Part shown: piece by piece, positions 1 to 8,479 of the stretch
Layout of the letters: each line of letters starts with the position of its first letter
How positions within the stretch are numbered: the first letter of the stretch is position 1
Assembly: GCF_003122325.1 (NCBI RefSeq)
Contig: NZ_QFBC01000021.1
Location: 27,017 to 91,016 of the forward strand
DNA length: 64,000 nt
Reading direction: 5' to 3'
Source of the DNA: Rhizobium album
GTDB lineage: Bacteria; Pseudomonadota; Alphaproteobacteria; Rhizobiales; Rhizobiaceae
The notes under the pieces: model-generated
Told to the model about the DNA's origin: nothing
What the model saw: the letters and a program-made list of their open reading frames with translations, nothing else
Databases searched by the model: none
Position numbers and translations under genes: made by a program

Positions 1-10
1 GAAAAACCTG

Positions 11-739
11 ATGGCGACGCTCGATCGGCGCATGCGGCGCAACCGTGGCAAATGGCCATGCCTGCGTTGGCAGGCCGCTCTTTTCCTGACCGGCAATCTG
101 GTCCTCATCCTTGCGCTTCTCTATGATAGCCATTTTGGCGAAAATGCCCGGGATCTGCCGAAAGAGATCCGCTTTTTCGGCCGGAACCTGACCGATCTCG
201 GCAAATCCGGATGGATCCTCTTCATCAGCGCCTTCCTGCTTTTCGAGGGGCTTGCGCTGGCACGGCTGCTGCGTTCGCCGACGGAACGGGGACGGGCGAT
301 GTTCATGAGCGCCGTCGGCGCCTATGTGCTGATCAGCATTGCCGCTTCGGGCCTTCTCGCCAATCTTCTCAAGCGCCTGATCGGCCGCGCCCGACCGGAA
401 AAATTCGACCAGTTCGGCGCCTTCGGCTTCCATCCTCTCGCCGGCGATGCCGGCTTCGAAAGCTTTCCTTCCGGCCATTCCACCACCATCGGCGCGTTTT
501 TCGTCGCGCTGGCGCTGCTCTGTCCGCGCTGGTCGCCGATCTTCCTTGCCGCCGGCCTTTGGCTCGGCATGACCCGCCTGATGGTGGGGGCGCATTATCC
601 GAGCGACATCATTGCCGGCCTGGCCTTCGGCGGCTGGTTCTCCTTCTTCATGGCGATCGTCTTTTCACGCTACGGCCTGGTCTTCGCCACCAGCGACAAC
701 GGCTGGCCGACACCGCGCCATCCGGCGCTCCGGACATAA
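11..739 (+). CDS. PAP2-family membrane phosphatase
   Basis: A 242-residue integral membrane protein with the three phosphatase motifs of the PAP2 superfamily in order: KRLIGRARP (residues 121-129), PSGH (153-156) and R189-x5-H195-x3-D199. Hydrophobic segments lie near residues 22-39, 68-86, 98-120, 160-170, 177-188 and 200-222, which would place the active site on the outer face of the inner membrane. Family members dephosphorylate undecaprenyl pyrophosphate, phosphatidic acid, PG-phosphate or lipid A; the sequence alone does not choose between these. The start is the first ATG in the window and the upstream region is cut off, so a slightly longer N-terminus cannot be excluded. It is convergent with the transporter downstream and they share a hairpin. 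Confidence 0.85.
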   Translation: MATLDRRMRRNRGKWPCLRWQAALFLTGNLVLILALLYDSHFGENARDLPKEIRFFGRNLTDLGKSGWILFISAFLLFEGLALARLLRSPTERGRAMFMSAVGAYVLISIAASGLLANLLKRLIGRARPEKFDQFGAFGFHPLAGDAGFESFPSGHSTTIGAFFVALALLCPRWSPIFLAAGLWLGMTRLMVGAHYPSDIIAGLAFGGWFSFFMAIVFSRYGLVFATSDNGWPTPRHPALRT

Positions 740-764
740 AAAACCCGGCGCCGGAAGCGCCGGG
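738..764 (-). terminator. Rho-independent terminator of the MHS transporter
   Basis: The 8-bp stem CCCGGCGC / GCGCCGGG has a 5-base loop. On the minus strand it is followed directly by six T residues. It lies between the convergent PAP2 and transporter genes and touches the PAP2 stop codon. Confidence 0.75.
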
Positions 765-812
765 GGATGGGCCGGGCAGATGTCGCCGGCCGCTTCGGAT
801 CGAACCCGACGC

Positions 813-2696
813 TCAGTCGGCGTGGATATCGCGGTCCTTGGTTTCCGGCAGGAACAGGATGCCGATCACCAGCGTGATGCCGGCGAAGACGATCGGATAC
901 CAGAGGCCGTAATAGATGTCGCCCTTGGCCGCACTCATCGCGAAAGCCGTCGCCGGCAGCAGGCCGCCGAACCAGCCGTTACCGATGTGATAGGGCAGCG
1001 ACATGCCGGTGTAGCGAATGCGGGTCGGGAAGAGCTCCACCAGCAAGGCCGCGATCGGGCCGTAGACCATCGTCACGTAGATGACGAGAACCGTGAGCAC
1101 GGCGATGACCCCAACCCAGCTCACCCGCACCGGATCGGCCACCATGGAGAAGGCGCCGCCATTGGCGATCGTGTAGACCGCCATTTCGGTGACGCCGTTC
1201 GCTTCTTCGGCGGTCAGGAGCTTGTCGGCCACCAGCTTATCGGCAGGAACCGTCGCCTTTTCGCCGGCACGGATGGCTTCGGCATTCAGGCCGAGTTCCG
1301 GGTTGGCGGCAACAAAGGCGTCGAGCTTTGCATCCGCAACCTTGGCGGCGCCGCGCACCAGCGGATAACCGCCGTCATGCAGCGCCATGTTGACCTGCTT
1401 TTCGAAAGCGCCGTTCAGCGCCTTTGCCTGGTCGCCGGCGGCGACGGCATCGTAGCTGGTGACCGTTTCGTTGCCGATCTTCACCGTTGCCGGCGAACCG
1501 GCCGGACCTGCAACCACGTCGTAAGGGACGGAGTTGCGTGTCAGGAACGAGGTCGCGATGTCGCAGGACGTGGTGAACTTCGCCGTGCCGGTCGGGTTGA
1601 ACTGGAACTTGCAGTCTGCCGGATCGGCGGTGACGGTGGCACGGACATTGGCCTGAGCTTCCGCCAGAGCCGGGTTGCCGGCCCAGGTGAGTGCCTTGAA
1701 CAGCGGGAAATAGGTGAGCATGGCAAGGATGAGGCCGGCCATGATGATCGGCTTGCGGCCGATCTTGTCCGACAGAGCGCCGAAGACGACGAAGAAGCCG
1801 GTGCCGATCAGAAGCGAGATCGCCACCATGATGTTGGCCGACTGGCCATCGACCTTCAGGATGTTCTGCAGGAAGAACAGCGCGTAGAACTGGCCGGAAT
1901 ACCAGACGACGGCCTGGCCGACGACGGCACCGAACAGCGCGAGCAGGGCGATCTTGGCATTGCGCCACTGGCCGAACGCTTCCGTCAGCGGTGCCTTCGA
2001 GCCCTTGCCTTCTTCCTTCATCTTCTTGAAGGCTGGCGATTCGTTCATCTTCAGACGGATCCAGACGGACACGCCGAGCAGGACGCACGACAGCAGGAAG
2101 GGAATGCGCCAGCCCCAGGCGGCGAATGCCTCCTTGCCGAGGGCGATCTGCACGAGGATGATCACCACCAGCGACAGGAAAAGACCGAGCGTCGCCGTGG
2201 TCTGGATCCACGATGTGAAGAAGCCGCGTCGGCCATGTGGCGCATGTTCGGCGACATAGGTTGCCGCACCGCCATATTCGCCGCCGAGCGCCAGGCCCTG
2301 CAGCATGCGCAGGGCGAGCAGCAGGATGGGTGCTGCAATGCCGATCGAGGCGGACCCGGGCAGGACACCGACCAGGAAGGTCGAAAGACCCATGATCAGG
2401 ATGGTGACGAGAAAGGTGTATTTGCGACCGACGAGGTCGCCGAGGCGACCGAAGACCAGCGCACCGAAGGGGCGGACCAGGAAGCCGGCGGCGAAAGCCA
2501 GAAGCGCGAAGATGTTGCGCGTCGTTTCCGGATACTGGCTGAAGAAGCTGGCGCCGATATAGACCGCCAGCGAGCCGTACAGATAGAAATCATACCATTC
2601 GAAAACGGTGCCGAGCGACGAGGCGAAGATGACTTTCTTCTCCTCGCCGGTCATGGGCCGGGCCTTGGCGCCCTCCGCAGTTGCGACATTTGCCAT
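813..2696 (-). CDS. MFS transporter, metabolite:H+ symporter (MHS/ShiA-ProP type)
   Basis: A 627-residue major facilitator protein of the MHS subfamily. The N-terminus carries GTVFEWYDFYLYG (29-41), typical of MHS carriers, then GRLGDLVGRKY (83-93) between TM2 and TM3 and SDKIGRKP (309-316) in the matching C-terminal position. Family substrates include dicarboxylates, shikimate, proline/betaine and alpha-ketoglutarate; the substrate here is unknown. Unusually, about 190 mostly hydrophilic residues (338-527) sit between two late helices and should form an extracytoplasmic domain with cysteines at 362 and 378. I start at the ATG at 2696 because GGAGGACAG lies directly upstream; 38 more upstream codons are open but have no good initiation site. 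Confidence 0.88.
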   Translation of the reverse strand: MANVATAEGAKARPMTGEEKKVIFASSLGTVFEWYDFYLYGSLAVYIGASFFSQYPETTRNIFALLAFAAGFLVRPFGALVFGRLGDLVGRKYTFLVTILIMGLSTFLVGVLPGSASIGIAAPILLLALRMLQGLALGGEYGGAATYVAEHAPHGRRGFFTSWIQTTATLGLFLSLVVIILVQIALGKEAFAAWGWRIPFLLSCVLLGVSVWIRLKMNESPAFKKMKEEGKGSKAPLTEAFGQWRNAKIALLALFGAVVGQAVVWYSGQFYALFFLQNILKVDGQSANIMVAISLLIGTGFFVVFGALSDKIGRKPIIMAGLILAMLTYFPLFKALTWAGNPALAEAQANVRATVTADPADCKFQFNPTGTAKFTTSCDIATSFLTRNSVPYDVVAGPAGSPATVKIGNETVTSYDAVAAGDQAKALNGAFEKQVNMALHDGGYPLVRGAAKVADAKLDAFVAANPELGLNAEAIRAGEKATVPADKLVADKLLTAEEANGVTEMAVYTIANGGAFSMVADPVRVSWVGVIAVLTVLVIYVTMVYGPIAALLVELFPTRIRYTGMSLPYHIGNGWFGGLLPATAFAMSAAKGDIYYGLWYPIVFAGITLVIGILFLPETKDRDIHAD

Positions 2697-2945
2697 TGTC
2701 TGTCCTCCACAGAATGCAAAAAATGTAGGCGTGCCGGAACCCTTGCTCTCCTCCAGGTCGTCCAGACGGACGGGCACGCTCATGACAAGAGTGGCAGAAA
2801 ACCGCGGCAAGGAAGAGAGCGCCTTTGGGATTATGACTTTAGTCTAATGAAACCATGCAAATTGTCGCAGCCTCCGGCTGGATTTCGCGGCACGCATGGC
2901 CCAAAACTGAAAGCGCAAGCCCGGCACATGAAAGGACGGCAACCC

Positions 2946-3512
2946 ATGGTGACCCTGGTCGGTATCTCCGGCAGCCTGCGCAAAGGCTCCTACAACACCG
3001 CTCTGCTTCGCGCAGCCGTATCGCTGATGCCGGACGGTGCGGCGCTCGACGCACAGACCATCCACGGCATTCCGCTCTACGACGGCGATCTGGAAGCACA
3101 ATCGGGGATTCCCGCCGCGGTTTCGGCCCTCAAGGAGAAGGTGGCCGCCGCCGACGGGCTCATCATTGTCACGCCGGAATACAACAACTCCCTGCCAGGC
3201 CCGCTGAAGAACGCCATCGACTGGATGACGCGGCCGAGTGCCGACATCGCCCGCATCTTCGGCGATCGCCCCGTCGCGGTGCTCGGCGCCTCGCCCGGCA
3301 ATTTCGGCACGATCCTGTCGCAGGACGCCTGGCTGCCGGTGCTGCGCACGCTCAAAGCCCGCGCCTGGTTCGGCGGCCGCCTGATGGTGCCGCATGCCGG
3401 CGCGGCATTCGATGCCTCCGGCGCACTCATCGACGACAAGATCCGCGAGCGGCTTGCGGAATTCCTGGTCGGCTTCGTCGCCTTCATCGAGGAAACAAAG
3501 TCCGGCGCGTAA
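2946..3512 (+). CDS. NADPH-dependent FMN reductase family protein
   Basis: A 188-residue flavodoxin-like reductase. GISGSLRKGSYN near the N-terminus is the FMN phosphate-binding loop, and TPEYNNSLPGPLKNAIDW in the middle is the second family signature (ChrR/YieF/ArsH-type). Such enzymes transfer electrons from NAD(P)H to FMN and reduce quinones, chromate or azo compounds. The frame stays open far upstream, but that part is antisense shadow of the transporter. ATG 2946 is preceded by AAGGACGG at suitable spacing; an in-frame ATG at 2928 is the alternative. The gene is divergent from the transporter, with about 250 bases between them for promoters. Confidence 0.88.
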   Translation: MVTLVGISGSLRKGSYNTALLRAAVSLMPDGAALDAQTIHGIPLYDGDLEAQSGIPAAVSALKEKVAAADGLIIVTPEYNNSLPGPLKNAIDWMTRPSADIARIFGDRPVAVLGASPGNFGTILSQDAWLPVLRTLKARAWFGGRLMVPHAGAAFDASGALIDDKIRERLAEFLVGFVAFIEETKSGA

Positions 3513-3543
3513 AAGACCGGCTTGCCGCTGGCCGGCAAAGCGA

Positions 3544-3572
3544 CTTGACTCCGCGGCAAAAAATCGTAATAG
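3544..3572 (+). promoter_or_regulatory. Putative sigma-70 promoter of the asd transcription unit
   Basis: CTTGAC at 3544-3549 and TAATAG at 3567-3572 are separated by 17 bases, close to the rhizobial housekeeping consensus CTTGAC-N17-CTATAT. Transcription would start near 3579, giving asd a 5' leader of about 240 bases that contains the short ORF at 3597. Confidence 0.5.
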
Positions 3573-3596
3573 CAGCAGCGGAAAAGGAAACCGTAC

Positions 3597-3713
3597 ATGA
3601 TCCTGCGCGATGTCATCGCTGACCGGAATCACCTGGCACGATCTGCCGGGCGGATGTCTCCTGCTCCGGTTTCTTCCAAAACCAAGGCCAAAACGACGAC
3701 GAAAACCGTCTGA
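3597..3713 (+). CDS. Short ORF (38 aa), possible leader peptide for asd
   Basis: A 38-codon ATG-to-TGA frame lies between a good promoter match and asd. AAAAGGAAA about 7 bases upstream could serve as ribosome binding site. The C-terminal part reads SSKTKAKTTTKTV, so 5 of the last 10 residues are Thr and 3 are Lys, both end products of the pathway branch that asd feeds. GC-rich hairpins follow the stop codon. This is the layout of a transcription-attenuation leader peptide, but no classical terminator with a U-run is obvious. It could equally be a chance ORF, or a small basic protein. Confidence 0.4.
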   Translation: MILRDVIADRNHLARSAGRMSPAPVSSKTKAKTTTKTV

Positions 3714-3735
3714 CGTCTCTGGCCTGCCGCTCTCT

Positions 3736-3775
3736 CCCCGGCTCGGCCGGGGATCGGAAACCGCGTTTTTCGCGG
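3736..3775 (+). promoter_or_regulatory. Tandem hairpins in the asd leader
   Basis: The stem CCCCGGC / GCCGGGG (3736-3742 and 3746-3752) is followed by CCGCG-TTTTT-CGCGG (about 3761-3775). The CGCGG arm could instead pair with CCGCG near 3792, and CTCTCC before the first stem could pair with GGAGAG near 3796. Mutually exclusive foldings are therefore possible. They fit attenuation or RBS sequestration, but this is inference from pairing by eye. Confidence 0.35.
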
Positions 3776-3820
3776 CTTCCCCTCACCAGCCCGCGGAGAG
3801 AAGAGAAAGAGAGCTTAAAC

Positions 3821-4855
3821 ATGGGTTTCAAGGTAGCAGTCGCGGGAGCAACCGGTAATGTCGGCCGGGAAATGCTCAATATCCTCGCCGAGCGCGGTTT
3901 CCCCGCCGATGAAGTGGTGGCTCTCGCCTCCGCCCGTTCGCAGGGCACGGAAGTTTCCTTCGGCGACAGGACTCTGAAGGTTTCCAACCTCGAGAACTAC
4001 GATTTCTCCACCACCGACATTTGCCTGATGTCGGCCGGCGGCGACGTATCCAAGAAGTGGTCGCCGAAGATCGGCGCGCAGGGCTGCGTCGTCATCGACA
4101 ACTCGTCTGCCTGGCGCTACGACGCCGAGGTGCCGCTGATCGTTCCGGAAGTCAATCCGGATGCCGTTGCCGGCTTCACCAAGAAGAACATCATCGCCAA
4201 CCCGAATTGCTCCACGGCGCAGCTCGTCGTCGCGCTGAAGCCGCTGCACGACTTCGCCAAGATCAAGCGTGTCGTCGTCTCGACCTACCAGTCGGTCTCC
4301 GGCGCCGGCAAGGACGGCATGGACGAGCTGTTCAACCAGACGCGCGCCGTCTTCGTTGCCGATCCGATCGAGAACAAGAAGTTCACCAAGCGCATCGCCT
4401 TCAACGTCATCCCGCACATCGACGTGTTCATGGAAGACGGCTACACCAAGGAAGAATGGAAGGTGCTGGCCGAAACCAAGAAGATGCTCGATCCGAAGAT
4501 CAAGGTCACCTGCACGGCCGTGCGCGTGCCCGTCTTCATCGGCCATTCCGAATCGGTCAACATCGAATTCGAAAACGAGATCACCGCCGACCAGGCCCGC
4601 GACATCCTGCGCGAGGCACCGGGTTGCCTCGTCATCGACAAGCGCGAGAACGGCGGCTACGTCACCCCGTACGAATCCGCCGGCGAGGACGCCACGTATA
4701 TTTCACGAATCCGTGAAGATGCGACGGTCGAGAACGGCCTCAACATCTGGGTCGTTTCCGACAACCTGCGCAAGGGTGCTGCCCTCAACGCAATACAAAT
4801 CGCCGAATTGCTGGTCAACCGCGGCCTGATCAAGGCCAAGAAGCAGGCGGCCTGA
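3821..4855 (+). CDS. asd: Aspartate-semialdehyde dehydrogenase
   Basis: A 344-residue enzyme that reduces beta-aspartyl phosphate to aspartate semialdehyde with NADPH, the branch-point step to lysine/diaminopimelate, threonine and methionine. The Rossmann motif GATGNVGREML spans residues 9-19, the catalytic cysteine is C130 in ANPNCSTAQL, and HSESVNIEF lies near 245. Length matches the family. The start ATG follows purine-rich GAGAAAGAGAGC. It is transcribed alone and ends in a strong terminator. The 5' leader may hold an attenuator. Confidence 0.96.
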   Translation: MGFKVAVAGATGNVGREMLNILAERGFPADEVVALASARSQGTEVSFGDRTLKVSNLENYDFSTTDICLMSAGGDVSKKWSPKIGAQGCVVIDNSSAWRYDAEVPLIVPEVNPDAVAGFTKKNIIANPNCSTAQLVVALKPLHDFAKIKRVVVSTYQSVSGAGKDGMDELFNQTRAVFVADPIENKKFTKRIAFNVIPHIDVFMEDGYTKEEWKVLAETKKMLDPKIKVTCTAVRVPVFIGHSESVNIEFENEITADQARDILREAPGCLVIDKRENGGYVTPYESAGEDATYISRIREDATVENGLNIWVVSDNLRKGAALNAIQIAELLVNRGLIKAKKQAA

Positions 4856-4880
4856 TACGCTTTAGAAACCATTATCGAAT

Positions 4881-4924
4881 AAAAGCTTCGCATGTCCCGT
4901 TCCGGGACTGCGGAGCTTTTCCTT
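4881..4924 (+). terminator. Terminator downstream of asd
   Basis: A long hairpin has outer arms AAAAGCTTCGCA / TGCGGAGCTTTT with one mismatch, and a perfect inner stem GTCCCG-TTC-CGGGAC. A TTTTCC tail follows on the plus strand. Confidence 0.8.
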
Positions 4925-5064
4925 TACATGCCCGAGGTAATGATTTTCTATTCATCGCGAGCTTGCAGCACGATGTACTGGCGTTCTGTTGAGGCAACGA
5001 CGATAGGTATGGCCGTTACCGGCATGTTTCAAACACGATCGAAGATCTGAACACGGGGTTTTTC

Positions 5065-5886
5065 ATGCGCGTCAAGAACATGGTCCTGGCGGCACTTGCG
5101 GGCGCGGCGGCCTTCGTCGCGGCCCCGATGGCCGCTTCCGCCGCCCAATGCGGCAACAATGCCGCCGGCTTCTCGGCCTGGGTCGACGATTTCCAGCGGC
5201 AGGCAGCCGGCCAGGGTGTCAGCGCCTCCGTGCTCAAGAAAGCGTTTGCCGGCGTACAATACAACACCGCCACCATTCGCGCCGACCGCGGCCAGAAGAG
5301 CTTCAAGCTGTCCTTCGAACAGTTCATGCAGAAGCGCGGCGGCCAGGCGATCATCTCCCGCGGTCGCAGCATGAAAAAGAGCAATGCGGCGCTGTTTGCC
5401 CGCATCGAGCAGCGCTACGGCGTGCCGGCCGGCCCGCTTCTGGCCATCTGGGGCATGGAGACCGGTTTTGGCGGCTTCCTCGGCAAGGAGCACACGCTGT
5501 CGGCCGTCGCCACCCTGGCCTATGACTGCCGCCGTTCCGACTTCTTCACCGACCAGCTCTATGCAGCCTTGCAACTCGTCGGCAACGGTTCGCTGAGCCC
5601 GAACGCCCGCGGCGCGGCACACGGTGAAATCGGCCAGACACAGTTCCTGCCGCGCAACGTCGTCCGCTACGGCGTCGATGGCGACGGCAACGGCCGCATC
5701 GACCTCGTCGGTTCGAAGGCGGACGCGCTTGCGTCCACCGCCAACTTCCTGCGCGGCCACGGCTGGAGCCGCGGCGGCGGCTATCAGCCGGGCGAGACGA
5801 ATTTCAGTGCCTTGCAGGGCTGGAACGCCGCATCGGTCTATCAGCGCGCCATCGCCCATATCGGTGCCCAGATCGACGGTCAGTAA
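5065..5886 (+). CDS. Secreted lytic murein transglycosylase (MltB/SLT_2 type)
   Basis: A 273-residue periplasmic protein. Residues 1-27 form a Sec signal peptide ending in ASA-A, with no lipobox cysteine, so it is soluble rather than a lipoprotein like MltB. The SLT_2 domain carries the catalytic glutamate E132 in AIWGMETGFGGFLG, and GEIGQTQFLPRNVVRYGVDGDGNGRIDL is the downstream family signature. It cleaves the MurNAc-GlcNAc bond of peptidoglycan to form 1,6-anhydroMurNAc. There is no C-terminal peptidoglycan-binding domain, so it is a short form. It stands alone with its own terminator. Confidence 0.9.
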   Translation: MRVKNMVLAALAGAAAFVAAPMAASAAQCGNNAAGFSAWVDDFQRQAAGQGVSASVLKKAFAGVQYNTATIRADRGQKSFKLSFEQFMQKRGGQAIISRGRSMKKSNAALFARIEQRYGVPAGPLLAIWGMETGFGGFLGKEHTLSAVATLAYDCRRSDFFTDQLYAALQLVGNGSLSPNARGAAHGEIGQTQFLPRNVVRYGVDGDGNGRIDLVGSKADALASTANFLRGHGWSRGGGYQPGETNFSALQGWNAASVYQRAIAHIGAQIDGQ

Positions 5887-5912
5887 TCGCCGCGAAATCT
5901 TCAACGATCTGC

Positions 5913-5940
5913 AAACCCCGCCCTCCAGCGGGGTTTTGTT
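5913..5940 (+). terminator. Terminator after the lytic transglycosylase
   Basis: The stem AACCCCGC / GCGGGGTT has a 6-base loop and is followed by TTTGTTT on the plus strand. Confidence 0.8.
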
Positions 5941-6006
5941 TATGGGGCTTCGCGTCTGGATGAAAGCTGAGCCTTGTCGGCCGGCACCGGATGAAAAAGG
6001 GCCGCT

Positions 6007-7599
6007 TCACGCCATGCGCTTGCGCGACCGGTCCTGATTGTCGGGAATGAAGGCATCCGCCACCACCCGGTTGCGGCCGGGGAGCTTGGCGGCATAAAGA
6101 GCCAGATCCGCCCGCTTGATCAGCGGTTCGAGAACATGGCGGCCGGATTTTTCCTCGCGTCCGGCACATCCGAAGCTGGCGCTTATCTTCAGCTTTTCGC
6201 TGTTGGGCAGGGCGATCTCCGCCGCCTCGATGGCGATCCGGACCTTTTCAGCAATCCGCGACGCTTCTTCGATGGTGCAATCGGGCAGAAGTGCCAGGAA
6301 CTCCTCGCCGCCATGGCGCACCAGCAGATCGAAATTGCGGAAATTCCGCCGTGCGACGAGGGCGATCTCTTTCAGGACCACATCGCCGGCATCGTGGCCA
6401 TGCGCATCGTTGACCTGCTTGAAATGGTCGAGATCGAACAGGACGATCGAGACCCAGCGCAGGCCGACCGCCTGGCTGAGGATCGTCACGGCAGCCTGTT
6501 CGAAACCGCGGCGATTGTAGAGTCCCGTCAAAAGATCGGTTTGGGCGGCACTGCGCAACTCGTTGATCAGGATTTCACGTTCCCGGGTCAGCCTGCCGAC
6601 CAGGTTGACGCCGCGCGCTGCAAGGATGATGACGACTGCCACGAGCACCAGCAGCGTTACCGATATGCCGAGCACCAGCATCAGGTGGAGACGGGCACGC
6701 GCCGCCAGGTCGTCGCCGGACTTGCGGATGTCGGCGATTTCTTCACCGATCTTCGCCCGCCAGAAATCGAACCGCACCTTCTGGAGCTTATCCCATTCGT
6801 TGACCGAATCATGAGCCAAAGGCAGGACGTTCGCGAGTACGGCCTGCGCGAATCGCTCGATCTTCTTTCCGGTCTCCGACTGCTCGAAGGCCATGATATC
6901 GTTGATGACCGGCGTGTCGGTGTGATATCGTAACTGGCTGATGCCGGCGCGATGCAGGGCCTGGGCTGTCGCCAGGGCATCACGGTCGGCGACGTCGAGA
7001 CCGTTTTCGGCCAGGCTGCGGCGAACGAGGAAGTTCGTCACCAGCCCGCCCTGATGGGTCGTGAGGATGTTGAAGAACTCGACCGACTTATGCAGCAGCG
7101 TCCTGTCCGTGATCCGCGTCCCCAGGAAATCCACCACTTCGAGCTGGATCAGGGCCGAAGGACGATAGGCCCCGATGATTTCCCGCACCGACGCCTCGCC
7201 GGCATCGACCTTCGCCCGGAAAGCAAGAATGTTCTGGTGGGTTTCCTTCCAGCTCTCCAGCAGTTGCTCGAGCCTGTCATCGACGATCACCGCGTCGGAC
7301 ACGGCAAAATAAAAATCCTGGCGCGCCTGGTCCATCGCCATGCGCGCCTCGTGCATCGCCGACGTGGTTCGAGGGCTATCGTCGGCCAGATAGGCGATCG
7401 TCGTACGGGCCTCCTGCGGCAGGGCCGAGGCGGCGATGGAGCCGGCCTGCGACAGGAGGTCGGCGTAATGCTTGTCCTCGTCGAGCGCCAGATATTCCAG
7501 GTAGGAGGTGCGCACCACGGCGATGGAACCGATGAGCATGAACAGCGACGGCAAGAAAATCGCCGCCATCACCACGTTCTTGATGGTCGTCAGGTTCAT
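6007..7599 (-). CDS. Membrane-bound diguanylate cyclase (GGDEF)
   Basis: A 530-residue inner-membrane protein. A first helix (about 4-24) and a second (about 305-330) enclose a mostly helical periplasmic sensor region of about 280 residues. A C-terminal GGDEF domain follows, starting at DLLTGLYNRRGF. The active-site motif is GGEEF in VRHGGEEFLALLPD, so cyclic-di-GMP synthesis is expected. The usual inhibitory RxxD pair five residues before the motif is not evident. No EAL or PAS domain is seen. I start at ATG 7599, preceded by GGCGGAAA; an in-frame ATG ten codons earlier (7629) is possible. The ligand is unknown. Confidence 0.88.
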   Translation of the reverse strand: MNLTTIKNVVMAAIFLPSLFMLIGSIAVVRTSYLEYLALDEDKHYADLLSQAGSIAASALPQEARTTIAYLADDSPRTTSAMHEARMAMDQARQDFYFAVSDAVIVDDRLEQLLESWKETHQNILAFRAKVDAGEASVREIIGAYRPSALIQLEVVDFLGTRITDRTLLHKSVEFFNILTTHQGGLVTNFLVRRSLAENGLDVADRDALATAQALHRAGISQLRYHTDTPVINDIMAFEQSETGKKIERFAQAVLANVLPLAHDSVNEWDKLQKVRFDFWRAKIGEEIADIRKSGDDLAARARLHLMLVLGISVTLLVLVAVVIILAARGVNLVGRLTREREILINELRSAAQTDLLTGLYNRRGFEQAAVTILSQAVGLRWVSIVLFDLDHFKQVNDAHGHDAGDVVLKEIALVARRNFRNFDLLVRHGGEEFLALLPDCTIEEASRIAEKVRIAIEAAEIALPNSEKLKISASFGCAGREEKSGRHVLEPLIKRADLALYAAKLPGRNRVVADAFIPDNQDRSRKRMA

Positions 7600-7733
7600 G
7601 AACGGTTTCCGCCGATAAGACAACTGCATGGAAGACCGTCACGCGCGAAACCGCCCTCGACATGAAATTCTTCCGGATACGAAAACTAGCCCTCCGCCGT
7701 TAAGAACATCTGAACGCATGGACACGCCGCGCG

Positions 7734-8426
7734 CTAGGCGTCCGGCGGCGCAACCACGTCTTGTTCCGGCTCGGAAACGACTTCTTCGAGGTCGGGACGA
7801 CGAAAATCGCCGGTCTTGGCGTCCATGATCCACAATTCGCCGTTGGAAATATCGAACCACGCCCCATGCACCTGCAATTTGCCGCGCTCCTCCAGGATGC
7901 TGACACAGGGGAAGGTCCGAAGATTCCTGATCGAGTTGCGGATCGAGACGCGCTCCAGCGCCGTCTGCCGCTCGCTTGCGGTCATGACGTCGTTGCTCTG
8001 GATCTGCTCGGCCGCCGGTTTCAGGAGGCTCATCCAGCGACCGATGAAATCGCCCGGCGACAGCGGCTCGGCCGCCGGATCGAGCGCGGCCTGGATGCCG
8101 CCGCAGCGACCGTGGCCCATGACGACGATATCCTTGACCCGCAGCGATTGAACAGCATATTCGAGGGCTGCGGACGTCGCATGGAAATGCCCGTCCGGCT
8201 CATAGGGCGGGATCATGTTGGCAACGTTGCGCATGACGAAAAGCTCGCCGGGCCGGCTGCCGAAGATGATCTCCGGCGCGGCGCGGGAGTCACAACAGGC
8301 AATGAGAAGAATCTGCGGTTTCTGGCCGTTTTCCGCCAGAGCGCGATACCGTTCGCGTTCCTCGATGTAACGACCGTCCATGAAATTTCTGTAGCCGTCC
8401 AGGAGCGGCGAAGGAAAACGATGCAT
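7734..8426 (-). CDS. Beta-class carbonic anhydrase
   Basis: A 230-residue cytoplasmic zinc enzyme interconverting CO2 and bicarbonate. The zinc ligands are visible: C45 with the D46/R48 dyad in ACCDSR, and H105 and C108 in GHGRCGG. The length is typical of bacterial beta-CAs. It probably supplies bicarbonate for carboxylases. It has its own promoter region and is followed at some distance by the GGDEF gene on the same strand. Confidence 0.94.
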   Translation of the reverse strand: MHRFPSPLLDGYRNFMDGRYIEERERYRALAENGQKPQILLIACCDSRAAPEIIFGSRPGELFVMRNVANMIPPYEPDGHFHATSAALEYAVQSLRVKDIVVMGHGRCGGIQAALDPAAEPLSPGDFIGRWMSLLKPAAEQIQSNDVMTASERQTALERVSIRNSIRNLRTFPCVSILEERGKLQVHGAWFDISNGELWIMDAKTGDFRRPDLEEVVSEPEQDVVAPPDA

Positions 8427-8479
8427 GGTTCTGGGGATCCTTCTTTCACGTCATTAACGATTGTCGCGGCACGCCGGGC

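Noticed and set aside
612..2800. A 966-codon plus-strand frame covering the transporter region
   Set aside because: The first three quarters are antisense to a convincing MHS transporter and have no domain. Only the last 189 codons are real (FMN reductase).
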